Counted from the first letter of the stretch, positions 1 to 8,182 are shown. The stretch: 10,813 nucleotides of DNA from JBFXDI01 sp050181295 (GCA_050181295.1 JBFXDI010000133.1:1-10813); one strand, 5' to 3'. Notes: generated by a model from the sequence alone, not told the origin. Made by a program: numbers and translations.

Positions 1-77
1 CTACAGGCGCCTTTGGGCCTGACGTCGTCCGAGCCTCACAGTTGCCGCATTTGACGGCGAATGAGCCTTGCCCGGAC

Positions 78-1475
78 ATGACCTTGTGGAAGCAAACAAA
101 GCGTCTCCGGACGCTGCCGCTGGCTGCGATGCGCTCGGCGCTCGCAGGCTCGATGGCGCTGCTTCTTTCCTTCACCACCACGGCCCATGCGCAGGATCTG
201 CCCCTGATCCGGGACGCCGAGATCGAGGGGCTGCTCCGTCAGTACACGCGCCCGATCTTCAAGGCCGCCGGCATCAACCCCGGCGCGGTTCAGGTCAGCA
301 TCGTCAACCATCCCGCGATCAACGCCTTCGTGGCGGATGGCCAGCGCATCTTCGTCTTCACCGGCCTTCTCACCGCCGCCAAGAGCCCGAACGAGGTGAT
401 CGGCGTGCTGGCGCACGAGACCGGACATATCTCCGGCGGCCATCTCGTGCGCATGGGCATGGAGATGGAAAAGCAGAGCAACCTGGTCATTCTGAGCATG
501 CTGCTCGGCGCGGCCACCATGGTGGGCGGCGCGGTTGCCGGGTCGCCTGGCAGCACGCAGGCCGGCCAGGGCCTTCTCTTCGGCGGCCAGGGGCTCGCCC
601 AGCGCAATATCCTCTCCTACGCCCGCGCGCAGGAAGCCTCCGCCGACATCGCGGCAGCCAAGTTCCTCACCGCCACCAAGCAGTCGGGCCGCGGCATGCT
701 CGAGCTGTTCCAGCGCCTCGGCAACCAGTCGCTGGCCTCGGTGCAGTATGTCGACCCTTATGTGCTGTCGCATCCCATGCCGCTGGAGCGCATCCGCAAC
801 CTCGAGCAGCTGGTGAAGAAAAGCCCCTATTACGACCAGCCGGACTCCCAGGCCATCCTGCTCCGCCACGAGCTGGTGCAGGCGAAGCTCGCGGGGTTCC
901 TCAATTCGCCCCAGATCGTCTACCGGAAGTATCCAACCTCCGACACATCGCTTCCGGCCCGCTACGCCCGCACCATCGCCACCTTCCGCAGCGGCGACAT
1001 GCGCAACGCGCTTCCCCAGATCGAGGACCTGATCAGGACCATCCCGCAGAATCCCTATTTCTGGGAGCTCAAGGGACAGGCGCTGCTCGAGAGCGGGCGG
1101 ACGGCGGAGGCTATTCCCCCGCTGCGGCAATCGCTCAAGCTCCTCCCGAACAATGGACTGATCCTGACGATGCTGGCGCAGGCGCAGCTCGGCGAGGAAA
1201 GCCAGGCCGGCGCCAGGGCGGCGCTCGAAACCCTCAAGCTCGCCCAGCGCACGGAAAACGAGTCTCCGCGACTCCACCAGCTCATGGGCATGGCCTACGG
1301 ACGGCTGAACAACTTCGCCATGGCCGAGCTCTCCACCGCCGAGGCTGCCGTCCGGCGCGGCGACCGCAAGCTCGCCAGGGAAAAGGCCCAAGGCGCCATC
1401 AAGCGCATGAAAACCGGAAGCCCTGAATGGCTTCGCGCTAACGATATCTTGAACTTCGCCAAGAAGGACGATTGA
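78..1475 (+). CDS. Periplasmic M48-family zinc metalloprotease with C-terminal TPR-like repeats (BepA/LoiP-like)
   Basis: Predicted secreted zinc endopeptidase of 465 residues. The ATG at 78 is chosen because it opens a signal peptide: basic start, hydrophobic stretch around residues 20-35, and an AHA-QD cleavage site near residue 37. A TTG at 42 is in frame but would place 12 polar residues ahead of it, and neither start has a strong ribosome binding site. The M48 signature HETGH lies at residues 113-117 (two zinc-ligand histidines and the catalytic Glu). The third ligand is probably E186 in the EASAD motif. Residues ~310-455 contain helical TPR-like repeats, for example around 'ALLESGRTAEAI'. 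In the BepA family such proteases degrade or assist assembly of outer-membrane proteins such as LptD and BamA; that role is inferred here. The next gene is another periplasmic protein-quality factor (DsbA family), which fits an envelope-maintenance pair. The family is secure, the exact substrate is not. Confidence 0.9.
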   Translation: MTLWKQTKRLRTLPLAAMRSALAGSMALLLSFTTTAHAQDLPLIRDAEIEGLLRQYTRPIFKAAGINPGAVQVSIVNHPAINAFVADGQRIFVFTGLLTAAKSPNEVIGVLAHETGHISGGHLVRMGMEMEKQSNLVILSMLLGAATMVGGAVAGSPGSTQAGQGLLFGGQGLAQRNILSYARAQEASADIAAAKFLTATKQSGRGMLELFQRLGNQSLASVQYVDPYVLSHPMPLERIRNLEQLVKKSPYYDQPDSQAILLRHELVQAKLAGFLNSPQIVYRKYPTSDTSLPARYARTIATFRSGDMRNALPQIEDLIRTIPQNPYFWELKGQALLESGRTAEAIPPLRQSLKLLPNNGLILTMLAQAQLGEESQAGARAALETLKLAQRTENESPRLHQLMGMAYGRLNNFAMAELSTAEAAVRRGDRKLAREKAQGAIKRMKTGSPEWLRANDILNFAKKDD

Positions 1476-1493
1476 CCGTCCGCAAGTGGACGG
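1476..1493 (+). other. Perfect hairpin directly after the M48 protease stop codon
   Basis: CCGTCC (1476-1481) and GGACGG (1488-1493) pair perfectly around the loop GCAAGT, starting on the first base after the TGA. No T-tract follows (the next bases are AACCCCGG), so it is not a canonical intrinsic terminator. It could protect the 3' end of the message or reduce read-through into the DsbA-family gene 64 bases further on. The pairing is seen directly; any function is a guess. Confidence 0.45.
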
Positions 1494-1556
1494 AACCCCG
1501 GAACTCGGGCATTGTCGCTTCAACACGCACGCGCAATCGCCGCTGGAGATATTTTC

Positions 1557-2318
1557 ATGTCCCGCACGCTCAAAACCACGCTCCTCGCCGGATTCCTGGC
1601 CGGCGGCCTCGTCATGCCGTCCGTCCTCTCGGCGCAGGAGTTCAACGAGAAGCAGCGGGAGGAACTCGGCCAGATCGTGCGGGAATATCTGCTCAAGAAC
1701 CCGGAAGTCCTGCGCGAGGCGTTCCAGGCGCTCGAGAAGAAGACCCAGGACGCGGAAGCCGCCGCCGCCCAGTCGGCCATCAGCCAGCACGCGAAGGAGA
1801 TCTTCCGGGGCGAAGGCGACCTCGTCGCCGGGAATCCGGACGGGAAGATCACGATGGTCGAGTTCTTCGACTACAACTGCGGCTACTGCAAGCGGTCGGT
1901 CCCCGACATCACCAAGCTCATGGAAGCGAACAAGGATCTGAGGCTCGTGTTCAAGGAGTGGCCGATCCTCGGGCCGGGTTCGACCTACGCGGCCAAGGCG
2001 GCGATGGCGTCCCGCAAGCAGGGAAAATACTGGGAATTCCATGTGGCGCTTCTCTCCGAGCGGTCGCTCGATGAGGAGAAGGTCATGAAGGTCGCCCAGG
2101 GGCTCGGCCTGGATGTGGAGAAGCTCAAGGCCGACATGCAGGATTCCGAGATCCAGAAGATCCTCGACCGCAACACGAAGACCGCCGAAGCCTTGGGAAT
2201 CCAGGGCACGCCGGCTTTCCTGGTGGACGATCAGTTGTTTCCGGGCGCCGTGGGCTACGATGCGCTCACCGAAGCGGTGGCCAAGGTCCGCGACGCGGGC
2301 GGCTGCAAGGTCTGCTAG
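1557..2318 (+). CDS. Periplasmic DsbA-family thiol-disulfide oxidoreductase with ScsC-like N-terminal helix
   Basis: A 253-residue secreted thioredoxin-fold protein that should form, reduce or isomerise disulfides in periplasmic proteins. The ATG at 1557 is preferred over the in-frame TTG at 1512 because GGAG (1545-1548) lies 8 bases before it and a clean signal peptide follows, with likely cleavage at LSA-QE near residue 26. Residues ~28-65 are a charged amphipathic helix ('EELGQIVREYLLKNPEVL') like the ScsC N-terminal domain, which drives oligomerisation in ScsC proteins. The active site is CGYC at C108-C111, and the cis-proline loop is T218-P219 in GTPAFLVDD. The protein ends in a second CxxC (C250, C253 of GGCKVC), which is unusual for plain DsbA. 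ScsC proteins act as trimeric isomerases or copper-stress proteins, while DsbA is an oxidase; the sequence alone does not decide between them. The 81-base gap to the protease gene allows either co-transcription or a separate promoter. Confidence 0.9.
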   Translation: MSRTLKTTLLAGFLAGGLVMPSVLSAQEFNEKQREELGQIVREYLLKNPEVLREAFQALEKKTQDAEAAAAQSAISQHAKEIFRGEGDLVAGNPDGKITMVEFFDYNCGYCKRSVPDITKLMEANKDLRLVFKEWPILGPGSTYAAKAAMASRKQGKYWEFHVALLSERSLDEEKVMKVAQGLGLDVEKLKADMQDSEIQKILDRNTKTAEALGIQGTPAFLVDDQLFPGAVGYDALTEAVAKVRDAGGCKVC

Positions 2319-2333
2319 ATCCAACCGGACGGC

Positions 2334-2362
2334 TTCCCTCCCCCGCCGGCAATCCGTATAAA
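2334..2362 (+). promoter_or_regulatory. Candidate sigma-70 promoter for aroQ-accB-accC
   Basis: TATAAA at 2357-2362 matches the -10 consensus at five of six bases. TTCCCT at 2334-2339 is a poor -35 (three of six) at exactly 17 bases spacing. Transcription would begin near 2369, leaving about 60 bases of leader before the aroQ ATG. It lies in the 112-base gap after the DsbA-family gene, where no terminator hairpin is obvious, so read-through from upstream is also possible. Confidence 0.35.
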
Positions 2363-2430
2363 GCGGCGAAACGGTGTTCCGGCGCGGATTCCCGCATTCG
2401 GAGCATCCTGACCTCATGCCACGGGGAAGC

Positions 2431-2889
2431 ATGGCAAAGCCTGTCTATGTCCTCAACGGCCCCAATCTCAATCTGCTGGGAACAAGGGAGCCGGACGTCT
2501 ATGGCCGGGAGACGCTGGCCGACATCGAGAAGCGCTGCCGCGAGCGCGGACGGTCGCTGAAACTCAAGGTCGAGTTCCGGCAGACCAACAGCGAGCCGGA
2601 GCTGATCGGATGGGTGCAGGAGGCCGCCGCCAAGGCCTCCGCGATCATCATCAACGCGGCGGCCTATACCCATACCTCGATCGCGCTCCACGACGCGCTC
2701 AAGGCGGTCGCCATCCCCGTCATCGAGGTGCATCTTTCCAACATCTACAAGCGCGAATCCTTCCGCCACACGAGCTACGTCTCGCCGGCCGCGACAGGCG
2801 TGATCTGCGGTCTCGGCGGCCAGGGCTACGAGCTGGCGCTCGAGGCCGCGCACCGGATCGTCAACGCCAAGGACCACGGGAGAGCATGA
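2431..2889 (+). CDS. aroQ: Type II 3-dehydroquinate dehydratase
   Basis: Cytoplasmic shikimate-pathway enzyme converting 3-dehydroquinate to 3-dehydroshikimate, normally a dodecamer. At 152 residues it has the usual type II length. The family hallmarks are in order: NGPNLNLLGTREP (9-21), NAAAYTHTS (75-83), EVHLSNIYKRESFR (99-112). With this start, R19, Y24, N75, H81, E99, H101 and R112 fall at the same numbers as in the well-studied Mycobacterium tuberculosis enzyme. R19 and Y24 sit on the active-site lid, and H101 is the conserved histidine. This numbering supports the ATG at 2431, although its purine-rich GGGGAAG (2423-2429) is very close. The ATG at 2416, with GGAG 12 bases upstream, would add five residues. 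The stop codon overlaps the accB start (ATGA, 2886-2889), so translation is probably coupled to accB. Confidence 0.96.
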   Translation: MAKPVYVLNGPNLNLLGTREPDVYGRETLADIEKRCRERGRSLKLKVEFRQTNSEPELIGWVQEAAAKASAIIINAAAYTHTSIALHDALKAVAIPVIEVHLSNIYKRESFRHTSYVSPAATGVICGLGGQGYELALEAAHRIVNAKDHGRA

Positions 2890-3347
2890 CGAGCAGCAAG
2901 ACACAACTCGATACGGGCCTCATCCGCGAGCTGGCCGAGCTTCTCTCCGAAACAAACCTTACGGAGATCGAGATCGAGCAGGGCGGCACGCGGGTCCGCG
3001 TCTCGCGCGCCGGCAGCGTGGCGGTTCAGACCGTGGCGGCGCCAGCCCTTCCCGCCGCGGCAGCCACCGCCGGCGCGAGCGCCTCGGAGTCCGCCGCCGA
3101 TCCGTCGCGCCATCCAGGTGCAGTCAAATCTCCCATGGTCGGCACGGCCTACCGGGCACCCTCCCCCGGCGCTCCGGCCTTCGTGGAGGTGGGGAGCGAG
3201 GTGCGGCAGGGCCAAACCGTGCTCATCATCGAGGCCATGAAGACCATGAACCAGATCGCGGCTCCCAAGGCCGGCCGTGTGAAGGAGATCCTGGTCGGCG
3301 ATGGTCAGCCGGTGGAGTTCGGCGAAGCGCTCATGATCGTCGAGTAG
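2886..3347 (+). CDS. accB: Biotin carboxyl carrier protein of acetyl-CoA carboxylase
   Basis: A 153-residue carrier that holds the biotin carboxylated by AccC and passes the carboxyl group to the carboxyltransferase AccAD, giving malonyl-CoA for fatty acid synthesis. Residues 1-45 form the conserved N-terminal region ('LIRELAELLSETNLTEIEIE'). An Ala/Pro-rich linker follows at about 47-78, then the biotinyl domain (~79-153). The biotin attachment site is EAMKTMN with K119; the Thr after the Lys replaces the Met of the textbook EAMKMMN, a variant I recall as common in alphaproteobacteria. The ATG overlaps the aroQ stop and is preceded by GGGAGA. It is followed by accC after 9 bases, the standard accBC arrangement. 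Confidence 0.96.
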   Translation: MTSSKTQLDTGLIRELAELLSETNLTEIEIEQGGTRVRVSRAGSVAVQTVAAPALPAAAATAGASASESAADPSRHPGAVKSPMVGTAYRAPSPGAPAFVEVGSEVRQGQTVLIIEAMKTMNQIAAPKAGRVKEILVGDGQPVEFGEALMIVE

Positions 3348-3356
3348 CGGCGCTCG

Positions 3357-4697
<1,341 letters not shown>

Positions 4698-4741
4698 TCG
4701 GCGCTTCACAGCGCCGCGCAAATCGCTCTACTCTCCCGCCC

Positions 4742-5395
4742 ATGTCGACGATCACGCCGCAAATCCTGCTCAAGGCCTATGCCGCCGGCATCTTCCCGAT
4801 GGCCGAGAGCGCGGAGGACAACGCGCTCTACTGGATCGAGCCCGAGCAGCGCGGCGTCATCCCCTTGGACGGCTTCCGCATCTCCCACAGCCTCGCCAAG
4901 CGCGTGCGGCAGCGAAACTTCGACATCCGCATCGACCATGATTTCGCCGCCGTGATCGATGCCTGCGCCGAGCAGACATCCGACCGGCGATCGACCTGGA
5001 TCAACGGCCGCATCAAGGCGCTCTACAACCAGCTCCACCGGCTAGGCTGCTGCCACACGGTCGAATGCTGGCGCCAGGGCCGGCTCGTCGGGGGCCTCTA
5101 CGGGGTGAGGCTCGGCGGCGTCTTTTTCGGGGAAAGCATGTTCAGCCGCGCGCGCGACGCGAGCAAGGTGGCGCTCGTGCACCTGGTGGCGCGGCTCAAC
5201 GCGGGCGGATTCCGGCTCCTCGACACCCAGTTCGTGACGGAGCATCTGAAGCGTTTCGGCGCCGAGGAGCTGCCCAAGGACGCCTATCATCTGCTGCTCG
5301 AATCGGCCCTCGAGGTCGAGGCGGATTTCCACGCCTTCGAGCAGGACGACGATCCTTACGCGGTGCTCAGCCGGGCGAGCCAGAGCGGCCAGTGA
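4742..5395 (+). CDS. aat: Leucyl/phenylalanyl-tRNA--protein transferase
   Basis: Cytoplasmic enzyme of 217 residues that transfers Leu or Phe from aminoacyl-tRNA to proteins with N-terminal Arg or Lys, marking them for ClpS/ClpAP degradation (bacterial N-degron pathway). Family motifs are visible: YAAGIFPMAES near the start, RGVIPLDGFRISHSL, STWIN, GGLYGVRLGGVFFGESMFS (FGESMFS at 129-135), and LLDTQF around D161-Q163. The ATG at 4742 is chosen because MSTITPQILLKAYA is the usual start in alphaproteobacterial homologues. A GTG at 4694 overlaps the accC stop and would add 16 atypical residues. No clear ribosome binding site precedes 4742. It follows accC by 44 bases on the same strand and faces the convergent GNAT gene. 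Confidence 0.95.
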   Translation: MSTITPQILLKAYAAGIFPMAESAEDNALYWIEPEQRGVIPLDGFRISHSLAKRVRQRNFDIRIDHDFAAVIDACAEQTSDRRSTWINGRIKALYNQLHRLGCCHTVECWRQGRLVGGLYGVRLGGVFFGESMFSRARDASKVALVHLVARLNAGGFRLLDTQFVTEHLKRFGAEELPKDAYHLLLESALEVEADFHAFEQDDDPYAVLSRASQSGQ

Positions 5396-5409
5396 AGTCG
5401 CTCCACCGC

Positions 5410-5468
5410 TCGTCCCTGCGAACGCGGGAACCCACTGTCTCCGTGGATTCCCGCCTGCGCGGGAATGA
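5410..5468. repeat. Imperfect dispersed palindrome (REP-like, 'IPAQAGIH' type) between convergent genes
   Basis: Two 25-base arms, 5410-5434 and 5444-5468, are inverted copies matching at 19 of 25 positions around a 9-base loop. The right arm has its own perfect hairpin, TTCCCGCCTGCGCGGGAA (5448-5465), with a 7-base stem and CTGC loop. Read on the - strand the right arm would encode IPAQAGIH, a spurious peptide often produced by a short palindromic repeat scattered through many proteobacterial genomes. The position, 14 bases after the aat stop and 12 bases before the GNAT stop, suits a bidirectional terminator or mRNA stabiliser. Copy number elsewhere in this genome cannot be seen here. Confidence 0.7.
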
Positions 5469-5480
5469 GCGGAATTCCCT

Positions 5481-5918
5481 TCAAAGCGCGATCCGATACA
5501 TCACCTCGCCGTTCGGCCTCAGTTCGCCCCGCGTCCAGCCCCGCGCGGCGTAGAACCGGTCCGCCGTGGTGCCGGGGTCGGTCGAAAGCCAGACCCGGTC
5601 CCAGCCCTGCTCCCTGAGCCAGCCGGTCGCGAGCGAGAGGAGCCGCGTGCCGTATCCCCGGCCCTCGAAGCCCGGCATGGTGAAGAGCCCGAAGATGTGT
5701 CCGTCCCGCCGGTCGGCCATGGAGAAGGAAACGATCATGCCATCCTCCGCGATCCATCCTGCGAGGTGGCCTGCATCGAGTTCGGCGGCGATGCTCTCCC
5801 CCGTGATGCCGATGGCCGCCATGTCCTCGACACTCATGTGGTTCTCCCGCACCGACGTCCGCAGACGGGTCATGGCGGGGAGATCCGCAGGGCATACGGG
5901 GCGATAGTTCGTCGCCAC
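5481..5918 (-). CDS. GNAT-family N-acetyltransferase, substrate unknown
   Basis: A 145-residue single-domain acetyl-CoA-dependent acyltransferase. The N-terminal strand-helix (YRPVCPADLPAMTRL) is followed by the beta-bulge region (GMIVSFSMADRRDGHIFGLFT). The acetyl-CoA pyrophosphate-binding motif is EGRGYGTRLLSLA (about 84-96), and the C-terminal half contains the usual YAARGW segment. The start is GTG at 5918, three bases after the DUF2155 stop; a later ATG (residue 16) would cut off the first strand, so GTG is preferred. Expression probably relies on coupling to the upstream gene. It is the last gene of the five-gene - strand unit. The substrate cannot be predicted; protein, antibiotic or small-molecule amines are all possible. 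Confidence 0.88.
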   Translation of the reverse strand: MATNYRPVCPADLPAMTRLRTSVRENHMSVEDMAAIGITGESIAAELDAGHLAGWIAEDGMIVSFSMADRRDGHIFGLFTMPGFEGRGYGTRLLSLATGWLREQGWDRVWLSTDPGTTADRFYAARGWTRGELRPNGEVMYRIAL

Positions 5919-5921
5919 CCT

Positions 5922-6362
5922 TCAGTCCGTGTCCTGGGGCACGCTCTCGCTGTCGAGATCGACCTCGGGCGGAGCTTCCTCCTTCGGCACGGGCGGCGCG
6001 TTCGGATCGCGGCAGCCGGTGAGCCAGACGTCGAAGATCGGGTGCTCCACCGCATTGAGTCCGGGGCTCTCGGCGAACATCCAGCCCGTGAAGATGCGCT
6101 TCCTCGTGCCGTCGAGATGCTTCTCGTCCACCTCCACGAAGGCCGTCGTCTTCGGCTGCTCCGTGACGTCGCGCGTGTTGCAGACGCGCGGGCGCACGGC
6201 GAGCGCGCCGAACTCGGTCGTCTCATCGACCTTCACCTCGAAGGCGGTGATGCGGCCGGTGATCTTGTCGAGCCCGTTGAAGAGCGCGATCGGGTTCTTG
6301 ATCGGTTGCGCAAGAGCCGGCGCGCTGAGCAGCAGCAGGACAAGGCCTAAGAACCGCTTCAT
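5922..6362 (-). CDS. DUF2155 domain-containing secreted protein
   Basis: A 146-residue exported protein of unknown function. The first ~18 residues are a signal peptide (MKRFLGLVLLLLSAPALA-QP). The mature part has the DUF2155 pattern: a strand region around ITGRITAFEVKVDET, a CNTRD motif, then TGWMFAESPGLNAVEHPIFDVWLTGC. Two cysteines, in VCNTRD and TGCRD, could form a disulfide. The last ~25 residues are acidic and Pro-rich. The ATG overlaps the methyltransferase stop (ATGA, 6359-6362), so the two are translationally coupled. In alphaproteobacteria this family recurrently sits near aat, accBC and the NDUFA12-like gene, as here. A periplasmic role connected to the envelope is plausible but no activity is established to my knowledge. 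Confidence 0.9.
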   Translation of the reverse strand: MKRFLGLVLLLLSAPALAQPIKNPIALFNGLDKITGRITAFEVKVDETTEFGALAVRPRVCNTRDVTEQPKTTAFVEVDEKHLDGTRKRIFTGWMFAESPGLNAVEHPIFDVWLTGCRDPNAPPVPKEEAPPEVDLDSESVPQDTD

Positions 6363-7123
6363 GCGCGCAGCACCGCCTCGACCCTGAGCCGAACATAATC
6401 CGCCGTCCAGTTCCCGCGCGCATCGCGGAGCGCAGGCGCCAGAAGCGCCACCACCTCGGCCAGAACCTCCTCCGAGCGATCACCGAACTCCTCGAAGAAG
6501 GATTTCCGGAAGACCCTGAGCCAGGCCTCCATTCCGGTCTTGAGCGGGGTCGGGCGCGCGAAAAGGCCGATCCGGCGGACCATGAAGCCGCCCTGCTCGA
6601 GCATGGATGCGTAGACCTCGGCGGAGGGAAAGAACCAGGGCGTGGCGTTCTCCGCATCGGCGCCGAAGCGGCGGGCGACGGCGCGGATGGCGGTGGCGAT
6701 GGCCGCCACATTGCCGTGGCCGCCGAACTCGGCGACGAACCGGCCACCCGGCTTCAAGGCCCGCGCGACGCTCTCGATCACGCGCTCGGGCCTGGTCATC
6801 CAGTGGAGCGCGGCGTTGGAGAAAACGGCATCGAATTCCTTCTCGAAGGTCAGCGCCTCTCCGTCCATCAACCGCGCATCGATGCCCTGCGCCCTGGCGG
6901 CCTCGAGCATGTCCCGGCTGCCGTCGACACCGACGACTGTGGCGCCCGCCTCGGCGATGGCCTTGGTCAGAGCGCCGTCGCCGCAGCCGAGGTCGAGAAT
7001 GCGCTCCCCCGGTTCAGGCGCCAGCCATTCGAGAACGGCGTCCGCCAGATCGGAGACGAAGCGCGCATGCATGCCGTAGCTCTCGGCCGACCAGGTGTCG
7101 CGGGGCGCCGGCGTCGAATGCAT
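6359..7123 (-). CDS. Class I SAM-dependent methyltransferase (methyltransferase type 11-like)
   Basis: A 254-residue cytoplasmic methyltransferase. Motif I is ILDLGCGDG (42-50), the SAM-ribose acidic residue is D67 in VVGVDGS, and the post-II stretch is FDAVFSNAALHWM (about 97-109), followed by LKPGGRFVAEFGG. The NAALHW signature resembles Tam-type (trans-aconitate methyltransferase-like) and other small-molecule methyltransferases; the substrate is not predictable. The preceding MlaD gene ends TAG at 7128-7126, and the junction TAGTGATG offers GTG at 7126 (sharing one base with the stop) or ATG at 7123. I give the ATG; the GTG would add one residue. Its own stop overlaps the DUF2155 start. 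No transfer signs or composition change are evident. Confidence 0.88.
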   Translation of the reverse strand: MHSTPAPRDTWSAESYGMHARFVSDLADAVLEWLAPEPGERILDLGCGDGALTKAIAEAGATVVGVDGSRDMLEAARAQGIDARLMDGEALTFEKEFDAVFSNAALHWMTRPERVIESVARALKPGGRFVAEFGGHGNVAAIATAIRAVARRFGADAENATPWFFPSAEVYASMLEQGGFMVRRIGLFARPTPLKTGMEAWLRVFRKSFFEEFGDRSEEVLAEVVALLAPALRDARGNWTADYVRLRVEAVLRA

Positions 7124-7125
7124 CA

Positions 7126-7671
7126 CTAGGGTTGCGGCGTGGGTGCCGGCTGCTCCGGAGCAGGAGCCGGCTCCTGCGCATTTGCCGGCGGCTCGGACTC
7201 TTTGTTCTCCGAACCCTCGTCCTTCTTGGTGCCGCTCGAGAACATGTACTGGCTGACCAGCGACCAGATGTCGATCGCGCCCTGCGTATAGGCCATCCGC
7301 TCGCCGTCCTTGAGCTTCGTCTCGCTGCCGCCGGGCTCGATCGCCACGAAGTTGGAGCCGAGGATGCCCTCGGATGTGATTTTCGCGGTGCTGTCGTCCG
7401 GGATCGGAACCTCCGGATTGACGGAGAAGGTGACGACCGCCTGGAAATTCTCAGGGTTCAGGCTCTGATCCGTGACGGTGCCGATCTTGACGCCGGACAT
7501 GCGCACGTCCGAGCCGATGTTGATGCCGGCCGCGTTCTCGAACTCGGCGCTGAGCTTCACCCCGCCCGATCCCTTGCCGATACCCGACGTGGAATAGGCG
7601 AAGCTGAAGAACGCCGCGGCGATGAGGATCACCACGGCTCCCACGACAGTCTCGACGAGATTGGTCTTCAT
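7126..7671 (-). CDS. mlaD: MlaD-like MCE-domain protein (phospholipid transport, inner-membrane anchored)
   Basis: A 181-residue protein with one N-terminal membrane helix (about 6-26, VETVVGAVVILIAAAFFSFA), a single MCE/MlaD domain (~37-115, 'AEFENAAGINIGSDVRMSGV', then GSNFVAIEPGG), a short helix (AIDIWSLVSQYMFS), and a Ser/Glu- then Pro-rich tail of about 35 residues. In the Mla system, MlaD forms a hexameric ring that carries phospholipids between the MlaFEB ABC transporter and periplasmic MlaC, keeping the outer membrane asymmetric. No mlaE, F, B or C is present in this window, so the partner genes must lie elsewhere. The start is well supported: ATG at 7671 with a strong GGAGGGG ribosome binding site at plus positions 7676-7682. 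The gap of 109 bases to the NDUFA12-like gene contains only a weak promoter-like TTGTGC/TATTCC pair. The stop abuts the methyltransferase gene. Confidence 0.9.
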   Translation of the reverse strand: MKTNLVETVVGAVVILIAAAFFSFAYSTSGIGKGSGGVKLSAEFENAAGINIGSDVRMSGVKIGTVTDQSLNPENFQAVVTFSVNPEVPIPDDSTAKITSEGILGSNFVAIEPGGSETKLKDGERMAYTQGAIDIWSLVSQYMFSSGTKKDEGSENKESEPPANAQEPAPAPEQPAPTPQP

Positions 7672-7780
7672 GGAACCCCTCCGATGGGTCGCCTGGCCGC
7701 CGCGGCGGGTCCGACAACGGCTCCGGAATAGGAGATCGGCCCCTTCCGCACAAGGCCGCCGGTTGCTCGGGCCCTCTCCG

Positions 7781-8182
7781 CTAGTGCGGGCGCCAGGCCT
7801 CGTAGTCAGGCTCCGCCGCGCTCACGGGCTGCGGCGTGGCGATGGAGCCTGGCGGACGATAGGCGAGCGCCGTGCCGGTCAGGTTCGCGTGGTGCGGCTT
7901 CTCCCAATCCCGCGGCCGATAGGCCGACTCGCTCGGCGGGGTTTCGACCCGGTGATGCATCCAGCCGTGCCAGCCCGGCGGAATGGCGGAGGCCTCGGCA
8001 TATCCCTTGTAGATCACCCAGCGGCGCTCGCGAATCGAATCAGGGATAGCTGACGGAGCGCGGAAATACCGGTTTCCAAGCTCGTCCTCGCCCACGAACT
8101 CTCCCTTGCGCCAGGTGAAGAACCGGGTGCCGAGAGTCTGGCCGTTCCACCAGGTGAAGAACTGCAGAAGGAAGTCTTTCAA
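7781..8182 (-). CDS. NADH:ubiquinone oxidoreductase accessory subunit, NDUFA12 family (17.2 kDa subunit homologue)
   Basis: A 133-residue protein of the NDUFA12/B17.2 family, an accessory subunit of respiratory complex I shared by mitochondria and alphaproteobacteria. The hallmark motifs are WWNGQTLGTRFFTW (11-24), FVGEDELGNRYF (29-40) and RRWVIYKGYAEASAIPPGWHGWMHH (two overlapping stretches, about 53-77). The C-terminal third is Pro-rich and less conserved. The start is TTG at 8182: homologues begin at this point with MK-FLLQ-FTWWNG, and there is no in-frame ATG or GTG further upstream before a stop. The best ribosome-binding sequence, GGAG, is about 14 bases away, so initiation may be weak. 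It is the first gene of the - strand unit and is separated from the nuo genes, which are not in this window. Confidence 0.92.
   Translation of the reverse strand: MKDFLLQFFTWWNGQTLGTRFFTWRKGEFVGEDELGNRYFRAPSAIPDSIRERRWVIYKGYAEASAIPPGWHGWMHHRVETPPSESAYRPRDWEKPHHANLTGTALAYRPPGSIATPQPVSAAEPDYEAWRPH

Noticed and set aside
36..2432. A 798-residue open frame on the - strand opposite the protease and DsbA-family genes
   Set aside because: It has low-complexity Leu/Arg/Glu-rich composition with no recognisable motif, while the + strand frames carry signal peptides, HETGH and CGYC. Long antisense frames are expected in GC-rich DNA.
5356..5895. A 179-residue - strand frame ending in IPLIPAQAGIHGDSGF
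   Set aside because: It overlaps the real GNAT gene in another frame, and its end is translation of the palindromic repeat, a known annotation artefact.
7725..7753. Separate promoter for mlaD (TTGTGC, 17 bases, TATTCC on the - strand)
   Set aside because: Only three of six bases match in each box, which is close to chance in a 109-base gap.
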